Source: Heterotrichella gracilis
Taxonomy: Eukaryota > Sar > Xanthophyceae > Tribonematales > Xanthonemataceae
Reading direction: 5' to 3'
DNA length: 64,000 nt
NCBI GenBank assembly: GCA_032358255.1
Contig: JAULBX010017970.1
Span: 23,015-87,014, forward strand
Position 1 is the stretch's first letter. Every line of letters begins with the position of its first letter. Positions 31,764 to 43,349 of the stretch are shown one piece after another. Position numbers and translations under genes: made by a program. Under the pieces are notes generated by a model, which did not search any database, was not told the origin of the DNA, and was given only the letters and a program-made list of their open reading frames with translations.

Positions 31764-33729
31764 ATGCCAACCCCGCTGTTGGTCCTCGCCTCCCGTGTTA
31801 CTTGTTGCTGGGTATTCCACGTGTTCGCAGCCCACTTGGTCGCCACGGCGGCCACCGCCCTTGCGCCTTCCCTCGTCCCCGAAGCCCTGGGGCTGGTCCA
31901 CCTGCAGATCCCAGGGTCTGATAGCAACACAGCAGGCGTCCTACACGTGTTTTGCAAGCTCACTCGCGAAGGTAACCACATCCAGTTCCACGGGGCAGTG
32001 TTTCTGGAGAAGGTGGTGCAAGCCTTGGGTGAAGGTGAAGGGGGGCAGTATGCTACGAGCAAGGAGTTTGCTGCCAGCCCGCCTGCGCTGACCCTTCGCC
32101 CCCTGTACCGTGATGTGGACGGTAACGCCACGCACAAGGTGGAGTACTACAACAGCGCCCCGGAGGTGCACGCGCCCAAAACCTTCCACGCAGCTTTCAC
32201 CGTACTGCCCGCCGGCCTTGCGCTGTTTGAGCTGTGCGTGGAGGGCTTTTCGAGGTCTGCTTACCTGATGATAAGAACAAGCAGACGACGCGGCCAAGGA
32301 CCTGCTTCCACCGGGGCTGTACGGCGTGTTCAGGCCTCCCTACGTCGCCAGCAAGCGGCATGACGACCTCATGCGGGTAAGCAACCTGCAGCGCTCCCTG
32401 ATAGGTTACATTCTGACCGGGTGCATCATATGCATGCATCAATATGCATGCATGTGACTCATTCGAGATGCAGGCCCTACATGCATATACGGTTTACCTT
32501 GGTGGAATAAGCTTCAGCAATAGTGATTACCAACATTGAGTATTGTTATACACACCTGGATGCGTTCGAGGGTGTTACAACTCATGGCTTGTGCACCAGC
32601 AAAACCCTTAAGGGTTTTCAGGAGTTAGGCAAGCTTGGCTTACAAACCCCTCATATTGTTCTCTCCTCAGGATATCCTCCTAATGTCATTTGCAAAATTT
32701 TCAGCTATCATCATATCTCAAGATGTAGCTCGAACATCCTTCTATTCCCTGTGTATGTATCGCACATCTTGCTTCATACATGACCCCCTCCACTGGCAAA
32801 TTTCCCTGACTTTACAAGGGAGCAATGCGTTATTGCTATGCCATGTCAGGCACGCCTTTAACGTCTGTTTATTCCCTTCTTCCTGTTTTCATTCACGCCA
32901 CAGGTTGTGTTATCTGACCCTTCCCCTTGGTTTCCCACAGGCGTTACAAGTGGTGGCACTCAACGTGGAGCACCACGTGCGTGCATGGAACTACACGGGG
33001 TGCCTGCTGTACATACAGCCTGCCCAAGCTGACCTCATCCTCCACCACCCCTCCATCGCTCACCTGGTGCGCCAACGCCAGCTGTTGCTAGTCCCATGGC
33101 TGCCTCTCCACCTCTCAGGCCCAACCAAGCACGACAGCCTGGTCGAAAAAGACCCGTGGCGGATGGTGGGGCAGCACCTGCACACCGTCTTCGACCAGCT
33201 GCTCATATACGCGCACGCAGCCGCCATGGTCTATGGCCGAGGGGTGCGCCTATCCCTCCATCATACAGACGAGTTCCTGGTGGCAGACAGTGTGGACTGC
33301 CAAGGGAGGGTGGCGGTGCAGCACGCAGAGGTCATGGCGCGCGCCCCAGTGCTGCATTTTGCGCGCTACAACGTCGCTCGCCAGGACGCATCTTCCGACA
33401 CCAACCCCGATGTGGTGATGTTCACATCCGCCCCCAACCCCCTGGCTATGTACAGCCTCCGCACCAGGGACCCTCATGCCAATGGCAAGGTGTGGGCGTG
33501 GCCGGACAAGGTGGCGGGCATCGGAGTCCACAATGCCCACCCCACCACCAGCGGCCCCCCAGGGACCCTCAAGGATACGTCTTGTGTGTATTTCATCCAC
33601 CTCGTTGACTTGTGGCGCTGGCGGTCCAGTGATGCTGCCATCAACGGGGCGCCATGGGATGCATCGGCCCTGGTACCCTACACCGCTTGGCACTGGCAGG
33701 CGCTGCCTATCGTGCTGCCTACTTTGTAG
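31764..33729 (+). CDS. Putative glycosyltransferase, GT92/DUF23-like
   Basis: Proposed coding parts are 31764-32279, 32281-32376 and 32941-33729, about 466 aa. The N-terminus (MPTPLLVLASRVTCCWVFHVFAAHL) looks like a signal anchor, as for a Golgi enzyme. The C-terminal part has NVEHHVRAWNYTGCLLYIQP and HTVFDQLLIYAHAAAMVYGRG, followed by HHTDEFLV. This layout resembles the nucleotide-sugar part of GT92-like proteins with a DEFL acidic motif; the match is from memory and moderate. The frame changes by one base near 32258-32281. Either there is a one-base error, or an intron of about 30 nt; neither is resolved, because no donor/acceptor pair there restores phase. The junction 32376/32941 (gg|gtaag, cccacag|gcg) is clean. 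The ATG at 31764 is the first in frame. Confidence 0.5.
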
Positions 33730-35505
33730 GAAGGACATTTTTTTTATGGCATACGGTGCACCAATTTTGCCAAATACACTCAGCTACCCTAGCAGGCTCT
33801 CCTATTTCCCCACTTTCTCTGGCTTTCCACACATGCGTTCCAATTATTTCTCTTTTTTCAGCAAAGGCTGCAGGTTGGCTCCTTTAGCTTGTTAGGGTTC
33901 CCATTGCGGCATGGATGTTGCATCGCTTGCAAGCGGTGCAAATCAGGCGCCAGCCTGAGGGTAGCGACGAGGGTGGAGCACGCTCGAGGCATGCGGCACG
34001 CTTGCGGCGTGCGCCACCTCTGCAAGTATATTTTCCAGTTCAATATCATAAGCCATTGCATTTCTTAAAGTCGTCTTTCCTCCATGTTCCAATATTGTTT
34101 GGCTACTGTGTGCTTTTGCCTAGGCCTGATAGCATCATGCGGCCTTGTGACCCCACGCTTTTTAAAATTTGGGCCAGGTGGGACACACCAGAGTGTTGTC
34201 CTGTGTTGCATCCCCTTCCTTTCTTTCTCAAGAGTAATGTTTCATTTGGAAATGCGGAGGCAAGCAAGGCCAGCTGAGCCAAGGTCCCCTATCACAGGCT
34301 GGTGTGCGTGGCGCGCCCCGGTGTGGGGGTTTTGTTTATTTCTTTCTTAGGCCCCCGCATCACTGGGGTCATGACTCGGCATTTCTTGGCCATGCACCCG
34401 CCCACTGTCCGTTGTCTGGACTGCTATCCAGTGATTGGCTTACCAATTAAGCCAGGGTTTAATTCAACCAGGGTTAGGGACGTGATCCCTGGGATTTGGG
34501 ACGGCAAACAACCTCAAAGCTGAACAGCAAAACACGTGAGTCGGACTCAACAGCACCCAGGTAAAAACGCCTAGGATACGGACCGACAACACGAGTACTC
34601 TGTTGCAGTGGTAAGACCAGCATTACAGCCTGGTTTCTGGCGTTGCTAGTTCGTTTCTGGGGTTTGGGGACCTGTACTTGCCAAGGCGCAGCCCTTTGGG
34701 ACACATGCATGCATGCATGTGCGCAAACTGACAGCCACTTTGGGGCACTTTGGGGAGGAGAGGGAGCGGGGGATCACTCACACACTTCCGTAGCTTACTT
34801 GCTGCCACGGGCACAGGGCGTATCATACCCAAGGTACGTGGTTCGAAGCCGCGTGGCCGTACTAACTAGGTATCCAGTGCCGGTGGGCGTCAAGGCAGGC
34901 CCATGTTTGAAAGGTTTTGCGCCAGGTGCTTGCAGCGCGGTGGGTTTCCCTCGAAGGTGAAAGCATCCCAGAACTGCACTGGCGGCCTCCCTGCCCAGCA
35001 TCCACTCTTTTGTGACAACCACATGCCAGCTGTGCGGCCTTCTACGTACGACATCCCAGCACTAGTGATCCACCTCCCCCATCACGCACTGTTCCCGCAC
35101 TGCAACGCGCAGCTACCACAGGGTATCACCAGGGTTTTTTCACTGCAACGCGTGGGTAGTAGTGCGGGTAGTGGTTGTTGGCACGCTCCCTCTTTTGGCA
35201 CACCTAGCCAAAGGTATCCTTGCAGTACCAGCTCAGAACTGACCCACTGTAAGGCAGTACATCACCACCTCACTTTGCCACAAGCACATGAAGGACGGTC
35301 GTCTCTACTGATTCTGCTGGGTACTTGCCTAAATGCTGCACATGCTTTGTGCTCAATTCAATTCAATTACACAAAGAAACCACGAGTTGAGCTGTGATGG
35401 GTGTACGTAGCTGCACCGTGACACCGCCTAAACCCAGGAGTGCGTACATGTGCGTGTGCAGGCACACTTCCCCTTCAGCTTCCCGTGATGGTACTCCACA
35501 GTGGC
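33730..35505. other. Intergenic region with degenerate tRNA-like sequences
   Basis: No gene is recognised over 1.8 kb. Around 34785-34860 the sequence tagcttacttg, then cacgggca, then gtggttcgaagccgcg follows the order of tRNA A box, anticodon arm and B box, but acceptor-stem pairing is absent. A second weaker tRNA-like stretch lies at about 34590-34670. An alternating atgc tract is at 34704-34719. Telomere-like tagggtttagggttt is at 35700, just inside expansin intron 1. Confidence 0.4.
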
Positions 35506-38500
35506 ATGACGCTCCGGCTAGCGATTACCCTAGTAGGGTTGATGGCCACCTGGGCGGGCTTTGGTAGGTGGCACCAGAGAAGTTTGCCCTAGAGGGTTTT
35601 TTGTGGCAGGGAGACATATGCAAACTTTTGATGCCTGAGGGTCTTGCTGCATGTCATTCTGACACCCTAGCATAAAGCTGCCCGGTTCCCAACGCCCTAG
35701 GGTTTAGGGTTTGACGGCATGTGTTCGATATTTTTGAAATGTTTCTCCGCAGGGTTGGCAGCGCCCTGGGACAAGGTCAAGCCTGGGGGTTGGCGCCAGG
35801 GGAGGGCAACCTTCTATGACTCAGCCAAGTATTTTTCAAATGTGCGCGTCGCCATGACTCCACCACACCCTATGCATCCCGTTTTGCTTCCAACCGCCAT
35901 GGCCACATGCTGTGGCAAGATATGAGCATTTGTGGGTGTCCCTTTGTGTAGTTGAAATAGCACATGCAGCAAGTTATCTGCCCAAAATCAGCCTCTGTCC
36001 GTACACATGCCCGGCCCCACCAGGCTGCAAGGGATGAATTAAATCAACAAGCTCCCTCGGCTCCTCCTTGATAATCTTGAAAATTGTCTTGCTGCAAATC
36101 ACGGGTAACATGTTAGATTTGGGTATTCTTTATAAATACATTATCTACCACAGTAATCTTATACCTTCCCCTTTTGCAGGCTGTGCAGGGCTCCAAGTTC
36201 AACTTTGGCACCATCAACTACGGCAGCTGCCAGTACTACACAAAGCCAGACGGAACATCCAAGTCGCAGGTGTTCCCTAAGGACGCGGTGGCGGCGCTGT
36301 CTGATGCGGTGCCGGACTTCCCTGGTAAGCACAAGCCAAAACCCTAAAGAAACCCTACCGCAGTGGCGGCGCTGTCAGATGCCGTGCCAGACTTCCCTGA
36401 TGAGCGCAAGCCAAAACCCTAAACGAACCCTCAAACCTAGGCCTGAAGGGGCTATTGCCCTGACATTCAAGTCCCTAATTGCTGTGGCGGCGCTGTCTGA
36501 TGCGGTGCCACACTCCTCCGGTGAGCGGCCAAAGCCCTAAGGAAACCCTAGCCCTAGCTTAGCCACCCAATACCGCAACCACCCTGATACCTAAAACCCT
36601 GATGCCGTTACGGTAGTGTAAAAATGGTCGGCCCCCGGCCCCCCTCCCCATGCAGCTGCAGGCGCTGCTACGAGATCAAGTGCCATCCCATCGCCAAGGA
36701 AATAACGCTAACACCCCACTTGAATGAAATTTAAATCCCTAACCACTACCCCCACCATGACAGGATGCCCACCCCACCTGCAATTGCCTTTCATTGTCCT
36801 AAAAAAAACGCGTATCCCCCTTGTTTCCCAGGCAGCTGCGGGCGCTGCTACGAGATCAAGTGCCGCGACGGGGCTGTCCTCAAGGGGAATAACCAGCCTG
36901 TGAAGCTGAGCAAGGTGCCGGGGGGGAACAAATTCAAGATTCCGCCCACGCTCAAGGACGAGTTTGGGAGGTAGGGGGAGGGTGGAGGGTTGACATCTCA
37001 TAAATGGGGTTGTAAAAGTGGCCATCTGGGGAGGGTTGACCCAGGCATCACTCAGAATAAAAATGATGACTCTGTAGGCAGTTGTGGGCCCGTTTGGGAA
37101 GGGCATGCTATGTGTGGGTGGGTCCTGGCACATACCCTGACATTCACGAGTCCAGATTGAGATCCGCAAAGGGAGCTGGGAACACCTTCAAGCAACAAGA
37201 AAAATCCTCCCAGAGCTCCACCATCAACCCCTTCTTACAGGAAGTCCCCCGGCAACACCCTCAAATCTAAGGATGAGCTGGGCGTGAAGTGCTGGAAGGG
37301 CAGCACAGTCATTCGCATCGCCGACACCTGCCCCTGCTCTGCCAACAAGCTGTGGTGCTGCGGGGATCAGTACCACTTTGACCTGTCATTCTGGGCGTTC
37401 CAGAAGCTGGCGCACCCCCTGTATGGCGTCCAGATGCTTGACTTTGTGAGTGGCAAAACCCTAATAATTTACCCTTACAAAGCCCTAATCAGGATTGCCC
37501 CAGCTAAGGCCTTCTGGAAGCTTGTGTACCCCTGTACGGTGTCCAGATGCTCAACTTCGTGAGTGGCAAATCCCTGTCACTTCCCCTTTCAAAAACCCTG
37601 ATTATGAAAACCCTTTCAAAAATCCTGATTATGAAAACCCTAGCCTTGCCTTGCACAAGCAGCAACCTGTTGACTGCCTCACAGGACCCTCAGCGTCGAC
37701 CCATCTCACCTTTTCAAACCCCAATCAACGAAATCCCTGGCCAGACCCCTTGCCAACCCAACGAAAAATGACCCTGAAAAATACCCTACCCGGACCCTAG
37801 AGAAAATAGCTGAATAGGACCCTAACCCAAAACCTCTTGCCTCCCGCAGCGCCCCGTGGACTGCCTGACCCACAGGACCCTCAGCTTCAACCCAGGCCAC
37901 ATGTCCCAGACCCTGTACAGCAACGGGGTGCAGTCGGGGTGGGCCTGGAACTGGTACAACCAGTACAAGGCCCAGTGGGCGGTGTCTGCGGGGGCGCCCA
38001 AGGGGAAGAAATCAATGTGCATGGGGCTGAGCCCGGGTGGCGGGGTGAATTTCGCCTGCCGGGGGTGCTACAAGTCTGGGTACCGGCCCTTCACAAAGAG
38101 CGGGAGTGTCAAGTTCTGGATGAAAGGTGGGTTTATTAAAGAGGAATGAACATTTTTACAATATTTAAAATTTACAGTCATATCATAATATTCATCAATA
38201 TAAAGATGGGTGTTAAATTGAGTGGTAACCGGGCGTTCACCAAGAGCGAGAGCGTCAAAGTTCTGAATGACTGGTGGGTTTATAAATAATTCATAAACAA
38301 GAACACTATTATCTTTCATCTATTAAATTTAATGTAGAAACAACATTGTATTGTATACCTCAAAAGCTGGGTATTGTATAGTCAGTCGATTGTTTCGAAC
38401 GCCACACCTGCTGCTGCAGGCTCCTCCGACATCAAAGTAGGGCTGTCGCAATCAGAAGGCCAGAAGTACTGCGCATTTTACGCCCTCTCCCAGTTCAGCC

Positions 38501-39017
38501 CCACAAGCACCGCCGGTGGCGGGTGGAAGCACTATTCCATCCCACTGTCTAGGTTCGGGTGAGTGCAAAACCCTTGTGTAGGGTTCAACTAGTAGGGCTG
38601 TGGCTGTGGCTACGCATGCATGTGATGGCGATTGTTAGAGACCACTTGCACTGTGCATGACCCATGCACACTCATGCCCGCGCCCCACATTGTAAAAACA
38701 CACCCCACAAGCGCGCCCCCCATTAATTGCGTGATAGCGTGACACGTGATTTTAGCTGCCTTGCCACATGTATCAATCACTCCTCCCCTTGGCCTGCAGG
38801 TGCGGCTCCATTCATCTTTGGTCATCGTTGATCATCTGTCATCCATCACCCATTTCATTCTGATCATCATTTATCACCTTTATCTTTATTGTTTCCTTAT
38901 TTCGCCCCCTGCAGGTGCGGCTCCATAGGTGGCCTGGGTCAGGTAGATGTGCTGGCATTCCCCAATGACTCTGGAAGGAACCAGGACTTCTGCTTGACGG
39001 ACGTGCAGCTGGCGTGA
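35506..39017 (+). CDS. Expansin (DPBB domain plus CBM63-type C-domain), secreted
   Basis: Eight exons close in frame to 384 aa: 35506-35563, 35753-35841, 36180-36324, 36832-36970, 37241-37445, 37850-38126, 38420-38558 and 38915-39017. A short signal peptide (MTLRLAITLVGLMATWAGFG) precedes GGWRQGRATFYDSAKYF, the usual expansin opening. The double-psi barrel shows GSCGRCYEIKC, VIRIADTCPC and the diagnostic HFDLSFWAF (HFD at about 189-191). The second half has the YNQYKAQWAV and VNFACRGCYKSGYRPF region and a typical beta-sandwich ending in DFCLTDVQLA. Expansins loosen polysaccharide walls without hydrolysis. Exon 5 opens with SPGNTLKSKDELG, which resembles the end of exon 4 (GGNKFKIPPTLKDEFG), a trace of exon duplication kept in the protein. 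An in-frame ATG at 35488 is an alternative start. Confidence 0.85.
36350..36535 (+). repeat. Two exon echoes of expansin exon 3 end
   Basis: The string gtggcggcgctgtc-gatgc followed by gtgcc recurs at 36362-36392 and 36483-36512 after the real one at 36288-36313. Each is followed by a donor-like gatgagc or ggtgagc and by ccctaa words. Confidence 0.9.
36648..36700 (+). repeat. Upstream exon echo of expansin exon 4 start
   Basis: The segments gcgctgctacgagatcaagt and gcc are identical to the real exon 4 at 36841-36863. The preceding atgcagctgcag gives an acceptor. Confidence 0.9.
37496..37572 (+). repeat. Exon echo of expansin exon 5 end
   Basis: It copies 37390-37456: ttctgg, aagct, cccctgta-cgg-gtccagatgct, then cttcgtgagtggcaaa against ctttgtgagtggcaaa. 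It is followed by AAACCCTGATTATG tandem units. Confidence 0.9.
37658..37704 (+). repeat. Upstream exon echo of expansin exon 6 start
   Basis: The string ttgactgcctcacaggaccctcagc parallels gtggactgcctgacccacag then gaccctcagc at 37856-37885. Confidence 0.85.
38214..38286 (+). repeat. Exon echo of expansin exon 6 end
   Basis: The segments gtaaccgggcgttcaccaag, agcg and gtcaaagttctg-atga followed by ggtgggttta copy 38078-38133 with donor. It lies in an AT-rich intron. Confidence 0.85.
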
Positions 39018-39035
39018 TCCTGGCCCCTAAGCCCT

Positions 39036-39078
39036 AAAGCAGGGCTTCTGCATCTCTGATGTGCAGTTGGGGTGAGGA
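39036..39078 (+). repeat. Echo of the expansin 3' end
   Basis: Downstream of the stop, cagggcttctgcatctctga then tgtgcagttggggtga repeats the last codons (caggacttctgcttgacgga then cgtgcagctggcgtga). Confidence 0.8.
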
Positions 39079-40276
39079 CCCTGAGTTGAATGGAGTGGGA
39101 GTAGGTCTTCAGTAGGGACAATCCGGTATTTTTTTAGCTAGAACTGAATACTGGCATTCTTTGCTCCTGAGAGCATGGCTTGTATGAGAATTGCTATTTG
39201 GAACAACTCAGTCACACTGAAATAGGAGGCCTCAAATCTGTTGCATTCTCTAGAGCAGCTGTGTGTTGCATGTCTGTTCAGACCCCGTAAATGTTGCTAT
39301 TTTCGTACATATTCTTGCAAATTCGAGGCGATTGCTGGTTGTTCAATGCCAACAACCGCAACTCTGCGAATTTGCTTGATACCCACCACACTGATGAGCC
39401 CAATCAAACTCCTTACAGCGTCACATTTTGGAACCAGTGCGCATGTATGACCATTGCTTTGCATTTTCCTCTGATCCGGTTGTCCATGTCGTGTGGCATT
39501 GCATTTTTATCAGTGACGGCGGGAGGCATACTTGCGCTTCTTAACGCTTGTACGCTGTTGGCATATTGCTTGCAATGCAAGTCGGTTTGCCTCGCCGGGG
39601 TTGAGTGTTTCCATTATGATATGTTTCCATTATAACAAATGTTTTGCAATTGCAATGTAAATTGTGTTGTGTGTGTACACTTGAAGCAAGGGTAACTATT
39701 TCTGATGGCAAATGCCGCGGCAGATTCTGCAGGCACCTTTAACTCTTTCAAAGCTTCGAGGCCATCGCAAGTGCACTAACGGGTGGCCACAGTGCATCAA
39801 CTGCAAACTTTGCAGCACTATTCACGCATTGACCGATGGTCAGTTGCAACTGCAAGGCGGCACATTGCATACCCAATTAAGTTCCAGTGCTTATGTAAAC
39901 AGTAAGCTGACTTTAAAAAGACATGCTTTGTCACTGCGCAGACGTAGATGTTATTTTCTTTTCTGAGGAAAGTTATTTTCCTCTGTTGTTTGAGCAGTAC
40001 ACCAAAATAGACGCTTTATTTTTGCACTGGAAGTACCCCTTCATGAAGTTCAGACCATATATTTAAGCTGGTGTGCAAGGTTGGCTGTTTTCACCGACTT
40101 CTTCACTTGTAGCTGTAGCTTCTGATGTCCTTTCATACGCTGTTCAGCGTTGGTCCCGGAAACTGCTAAGATACATTACATGGCACGTCGCATGCATGCA
40201 TAGTGATACAAGGCCAATAGCGTAGACCACTCTATCCTGTCTCTACTACCAACCGCCCAGCAAGCTCTGTCCCCCG
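39079..40276. other. Intergenic, nothing recognised
   Basis: About 1.2 kb of AT-richer sequence between expansin and the WW-domain gene. Open frames are short and featureless. It should contain the expansin 3' UTR and the next promoter. Confidence 0.5.
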
Positions 40277-40935
40277 ATGTTGGCTAGAAACCAACGACCA
40301 ATTCACCTTTTGGTGCAACAGTATCGTGCATTTGCTCGAGGCTCCAAAAGCAGTAGTGTGCCAAAGCCCACACCCAACAGCGTAGCGAGACAACAGGACA
40401 GCGGCAGCCTGGTGCCGAAGGGTGAAAAGTGGACAGAGGTCGTACACCAAGAGACCAACTCGGTGTACTACTGGAATGAACGCACAGGTGTGTGCAGCCA
40501 GGAAAACAGACCAATGGGTGCTATCGATAAGGCGCTGTGGTCCTGGGAGGTGAAGTGTGTACACGAGTCTGTAAGACAAGAACACTGCTGTAATAGAAAA
40601 AAAAGTGGGAAAGTACCCCCCACTAAATGAGGGTTTGTCACCATTACCGCCACCTGGGGCTGCTCAACTGAAACAAAACCAATAAATGAAAAACCAATGT
40701 CTGAGGCAACCGCAGTCTGGCAATGCTTTATTGTGACACACACAACCACACAGGGTTGCCAAGACCTTCCTCCCCTCCAGGTGAAACCACAGCACTAGGC
40801 GAGCCCAAACCAGGTGCTGCCGGCAGGCAGCCAGTGCGTCCCCCACTTGCGCCACTGGGTTCCTCCCTGGTCAGCATGGTGGCAGCAGGTGCCGGCATTG
40901 GACTGGTGTTCGGCGTGTTCCGGAACATCTTTTAG
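40277..40935 (+). CDS. Small WW-domain protein with a C-terminal membrane segment
   Basis: Two exons, 40277-40487 and 40781-40935, encode 121 aa. The N-terminus (MLARNQRPIHLLVQQYRAFA) is basic and amphipathic, like a mitochondrial presequence. A WW domain spans about residues 51-79: KWTEVVHQETNSVYYWN followed by ERTGETTALGEPKP. The first Trp, the YYW block, TGETT and the final Pro are present, but the usual second Trp is Ala. The intron falls inside TG|ETT, so the domain only appears after splicing. A C-terminal glycine-rich hydrophobic segment (LVSMVAAGAGIGLVFGVF, about 101-118) should span a membrane. A tail-anchored or inner-membrane mitochondrial protein is an inference. WW domains bind proline-rich ligands; without the second Trp, canonical binding may be lost. 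Confidence 0.7.
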
Positions 40936-41320
40936 TGGCTGCTTGGGCAAAAGCCTGGCAAGGCAGTGTGATGGCGACCTGCAGGAGGGGCGGGCTCCTG
41001 GGCTGTGGCTGCAAAGGATCGACGGTGCACTGTACCACCAGCTCGTGTAGCCTGGAGTTAGCTGCACAAATGACTTGCACTGTTCCAGATGGGACCATGC
41101 ATCGCCGTGTGGGTGTGTTTAGTTTGTTGCTGTCCAGCAACATGTGTGGTGGCACACTTGAAAACCACTGGCAAGGTGCTCGCTGCATGGTTAGCCACCG
41201 CCTTTGCTCTACCATGCTGACCGCCTTCTGGGGCTGCGCTGACGCAAACACAGTGCCTGTATGCCAGTATCTGCTTGCAGTGGTGTTGTGCCAACTAGTC
41301 TCTCATGAAGTCCACCTTCA
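40936..41320. other. Convergent 3' region
   Basis: It lies between the stop codons of the WW gene (+) and the SHIPPO gene (-). No feature is recognised. Confidence 0.5.
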
Positions 41321-42818
41321 TCAACTCCGGGAGGTGCCCTGCCCAAAGTTGTAGGCTGGCTGGCGCCTCCTGGTGGGCGCAACATCCGGCACATACTCCC
41401 CGGGTCCCGGCTGCTGTGCTGTGCTGGGCTGTGGTTGGTGCCGCGCCTGTATGGAGTATGCGGGCCCGCTCCGTGCTCTGATGCGGGTTGTATTGGAGAC
41501 CTCATAAGCTGCACAGACTGCACAAGTATATTACATGCAATCAAGCAATATGACCAGATTATCTGTGTACCCCCAGGTTTTTTGTTTCCCAGGCAAGACC
41601 TGTAACATGCTGTACAGCTTTGTATGTGTCATCACATGCACCATGCAAGACACTTTTTCCTGCTCAGCACAGTGTGTTGCAAACCGAAGGTGCCCATTAA
41701 CAGTGGGCATGTTTTGTGGCACATTACTATCAAGCAGGGATGTCATACTTTGCGGCCCAGGTGTTGCGTCTGTGCCCCTAAAGCTTGTAGGTTTGCTTTC
41801 TATGGTGTACGCAGGTGGGTTAGCCCCCTTGGTGACGCGCGCGCTGCACCTTGGCTGGTGGTATGCCCCCGGACCAGGCACAGCCACCTGGTGAGAGGTA
41901 TGCTGGGGCTTCCCAGCCAGGGTCCACGTGGGTTGGGAAGTGCTCACGACTTCTGGGTCATATTCTCCCGGCCCAGGGGTCTGCTTGACTGCAACAGTGT
42001 AGCAACCGTTTAGGGTTTAGGGTCTCAATTCCCAATCCGGTTAGGGTTTCGCTTGCCTTCTTTACAATGGCAAAACGCAACCCCTAAACATACCAAGGTT
42101 CTGCAAGGAAGGGCATAATTGGCCTTAACCGAGTTTCAAACGGGATGGTAGACTGCTGCAGTGCGCGCATGACCGCTCTCTATCCGGCTCATTGCGGAAT
42201 GGCAGATATATTGTTGGTGAGCTCATATGAGAGGATACTGCTGGGGACTGATATGTTCTGGCAGTAGTCCTTTGGGCTTGCAGACAAGCACTTACTGATA
42301 GGTATTTGCCTGTCCACTGTGAACCCAACAGTGGGGATTGTGAGGTGCTCCGACGAGACAGTTGCTGATGGATTGTATGTGCCGGGACCAGGTGCACCAG
42401 AACCTAAAGCAGCAGAAATACAGCTTTTTATGATCTGTCATATAGTCTCTGATACAGACAACGCCTTTAAAAACAACATGCACAAGTGGTTGACTCATAT
42501 GGGTCACTCAGACTTTGTCATAGATCTAGATGGTCGAAAGTCATCCAACTCTAAAAATGTGAACAACTCACCACTTTGTATTTGTTGAGTATATTACGTT
42601 GCCCAAGTGCCACGCCCAACTCAGTCATCGTCTTTAACCACACCGAGATCTGATAAGTGTTAAGCACTGGTCTGAGATTTACGGCATGCTGCACATGTGC
42701 ACTTTTTCTAGTGTGCAATACCTTTGTCCTGCAGCGCAGAACTTCTTCCAAAAGAAAAGGAAGGTGCCCGTCTTCTCACAACGTCAGCGTTGCTATTCAT
42801 GTTCTCCTGGCCGCCCAT
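41321..42818 (-). CDS. SHIPPO-repeat (ODF3/CIMAP-like) ciliary microtubule-associated protein
   Basis: Four exons, in transcript order: 42818-42722, 42403-42296, 41988-41749 and 41508-41321, closing in frame to 210 aa. Five SHIPPO motifs appear: PGPGTY, PGPGEY, PGPGAY, PGPQTY and PGPGEY. They are spaced by AYSFG-like segments: APSFSFGR, PPAYTIESK, GPAYSIQ and QPAYNFGQG. This matches outer dense fibre 3/CIMAP proteins, which line the lumen or seams of ciliary microtubules. Its presence suggests an organism with a motile cilium at some stage. The N-terminus MGGQENMNSN gives a clean ATG and the final exon ends in a TGA. It is transcribed divergently from CstF-77, about 530 nt away. The repeat assignment is strong; the exact orthologue is not decided. 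Confidence 0.82.
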
Positions 42819-43349
42819 ATTGGCTAGGTTGGCGGATATTCTCGTTGGCCACAGACGTGAGACTGCGCCACAGGACAGAACCACAAAGGCTGCAAAGGCT
42901 GGTTCGGTTGCATATTGAAAGCAGTACTCCCAGACTAAAAGCCTCAGATCCTGTTGTGACTTTCGCCCAAATCCATAGCATGCAAAATGGGAGGTATATA
43001 AAGTTTTCCTCCCCGTTTCTCGGTAACTGCGGCAAACATCATCAGGTGCCGTTTAATCTTTGGCAAAGGCTTTGTTGGTGCTCTGACAGACCATGTTCCT
43101 TACAAGCACTGAAAAGCTGCCAGAGACAGCGTCCTGCTTAGTTTCTGCCTGAAGCTCAGTACTGCATCCGCACAAATCCAGCGATGTGACACCCATGCCT
43201 TTTGCTCAACAGGATGCTTTGTCCAAGCTTCTTAATATGAATATTGTCCAGCACGAGAACTGTTGAACTCCTTTTGCCTTCTTAAGGCCGCATCCCTGGA
43301 CGCTTCACCTGTGCATGCATCTGATCACCTCCTCGAGAAGTTTTCAACG
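42819..43349. promoter_or_regulatory. Divergent promoter region, SHIPPO (-) and CstF-77 (+)
   Basis: About 530 nt separate the two start codons. No TATA-type or other specific element can be assigned by eye. Confidence 0.45.

Noticed and set aside
34785-34860. Functional tRNA gene
   Set aside because: Box-like motifs are present but no acceptor stem pairs and the arms are irregular.
41535-41894. Plus-strand Cys-rich ORF of 119 codons
   Set aside because: It is the antisense of SHIPPO repeats that splice cleanly on the minus strand.
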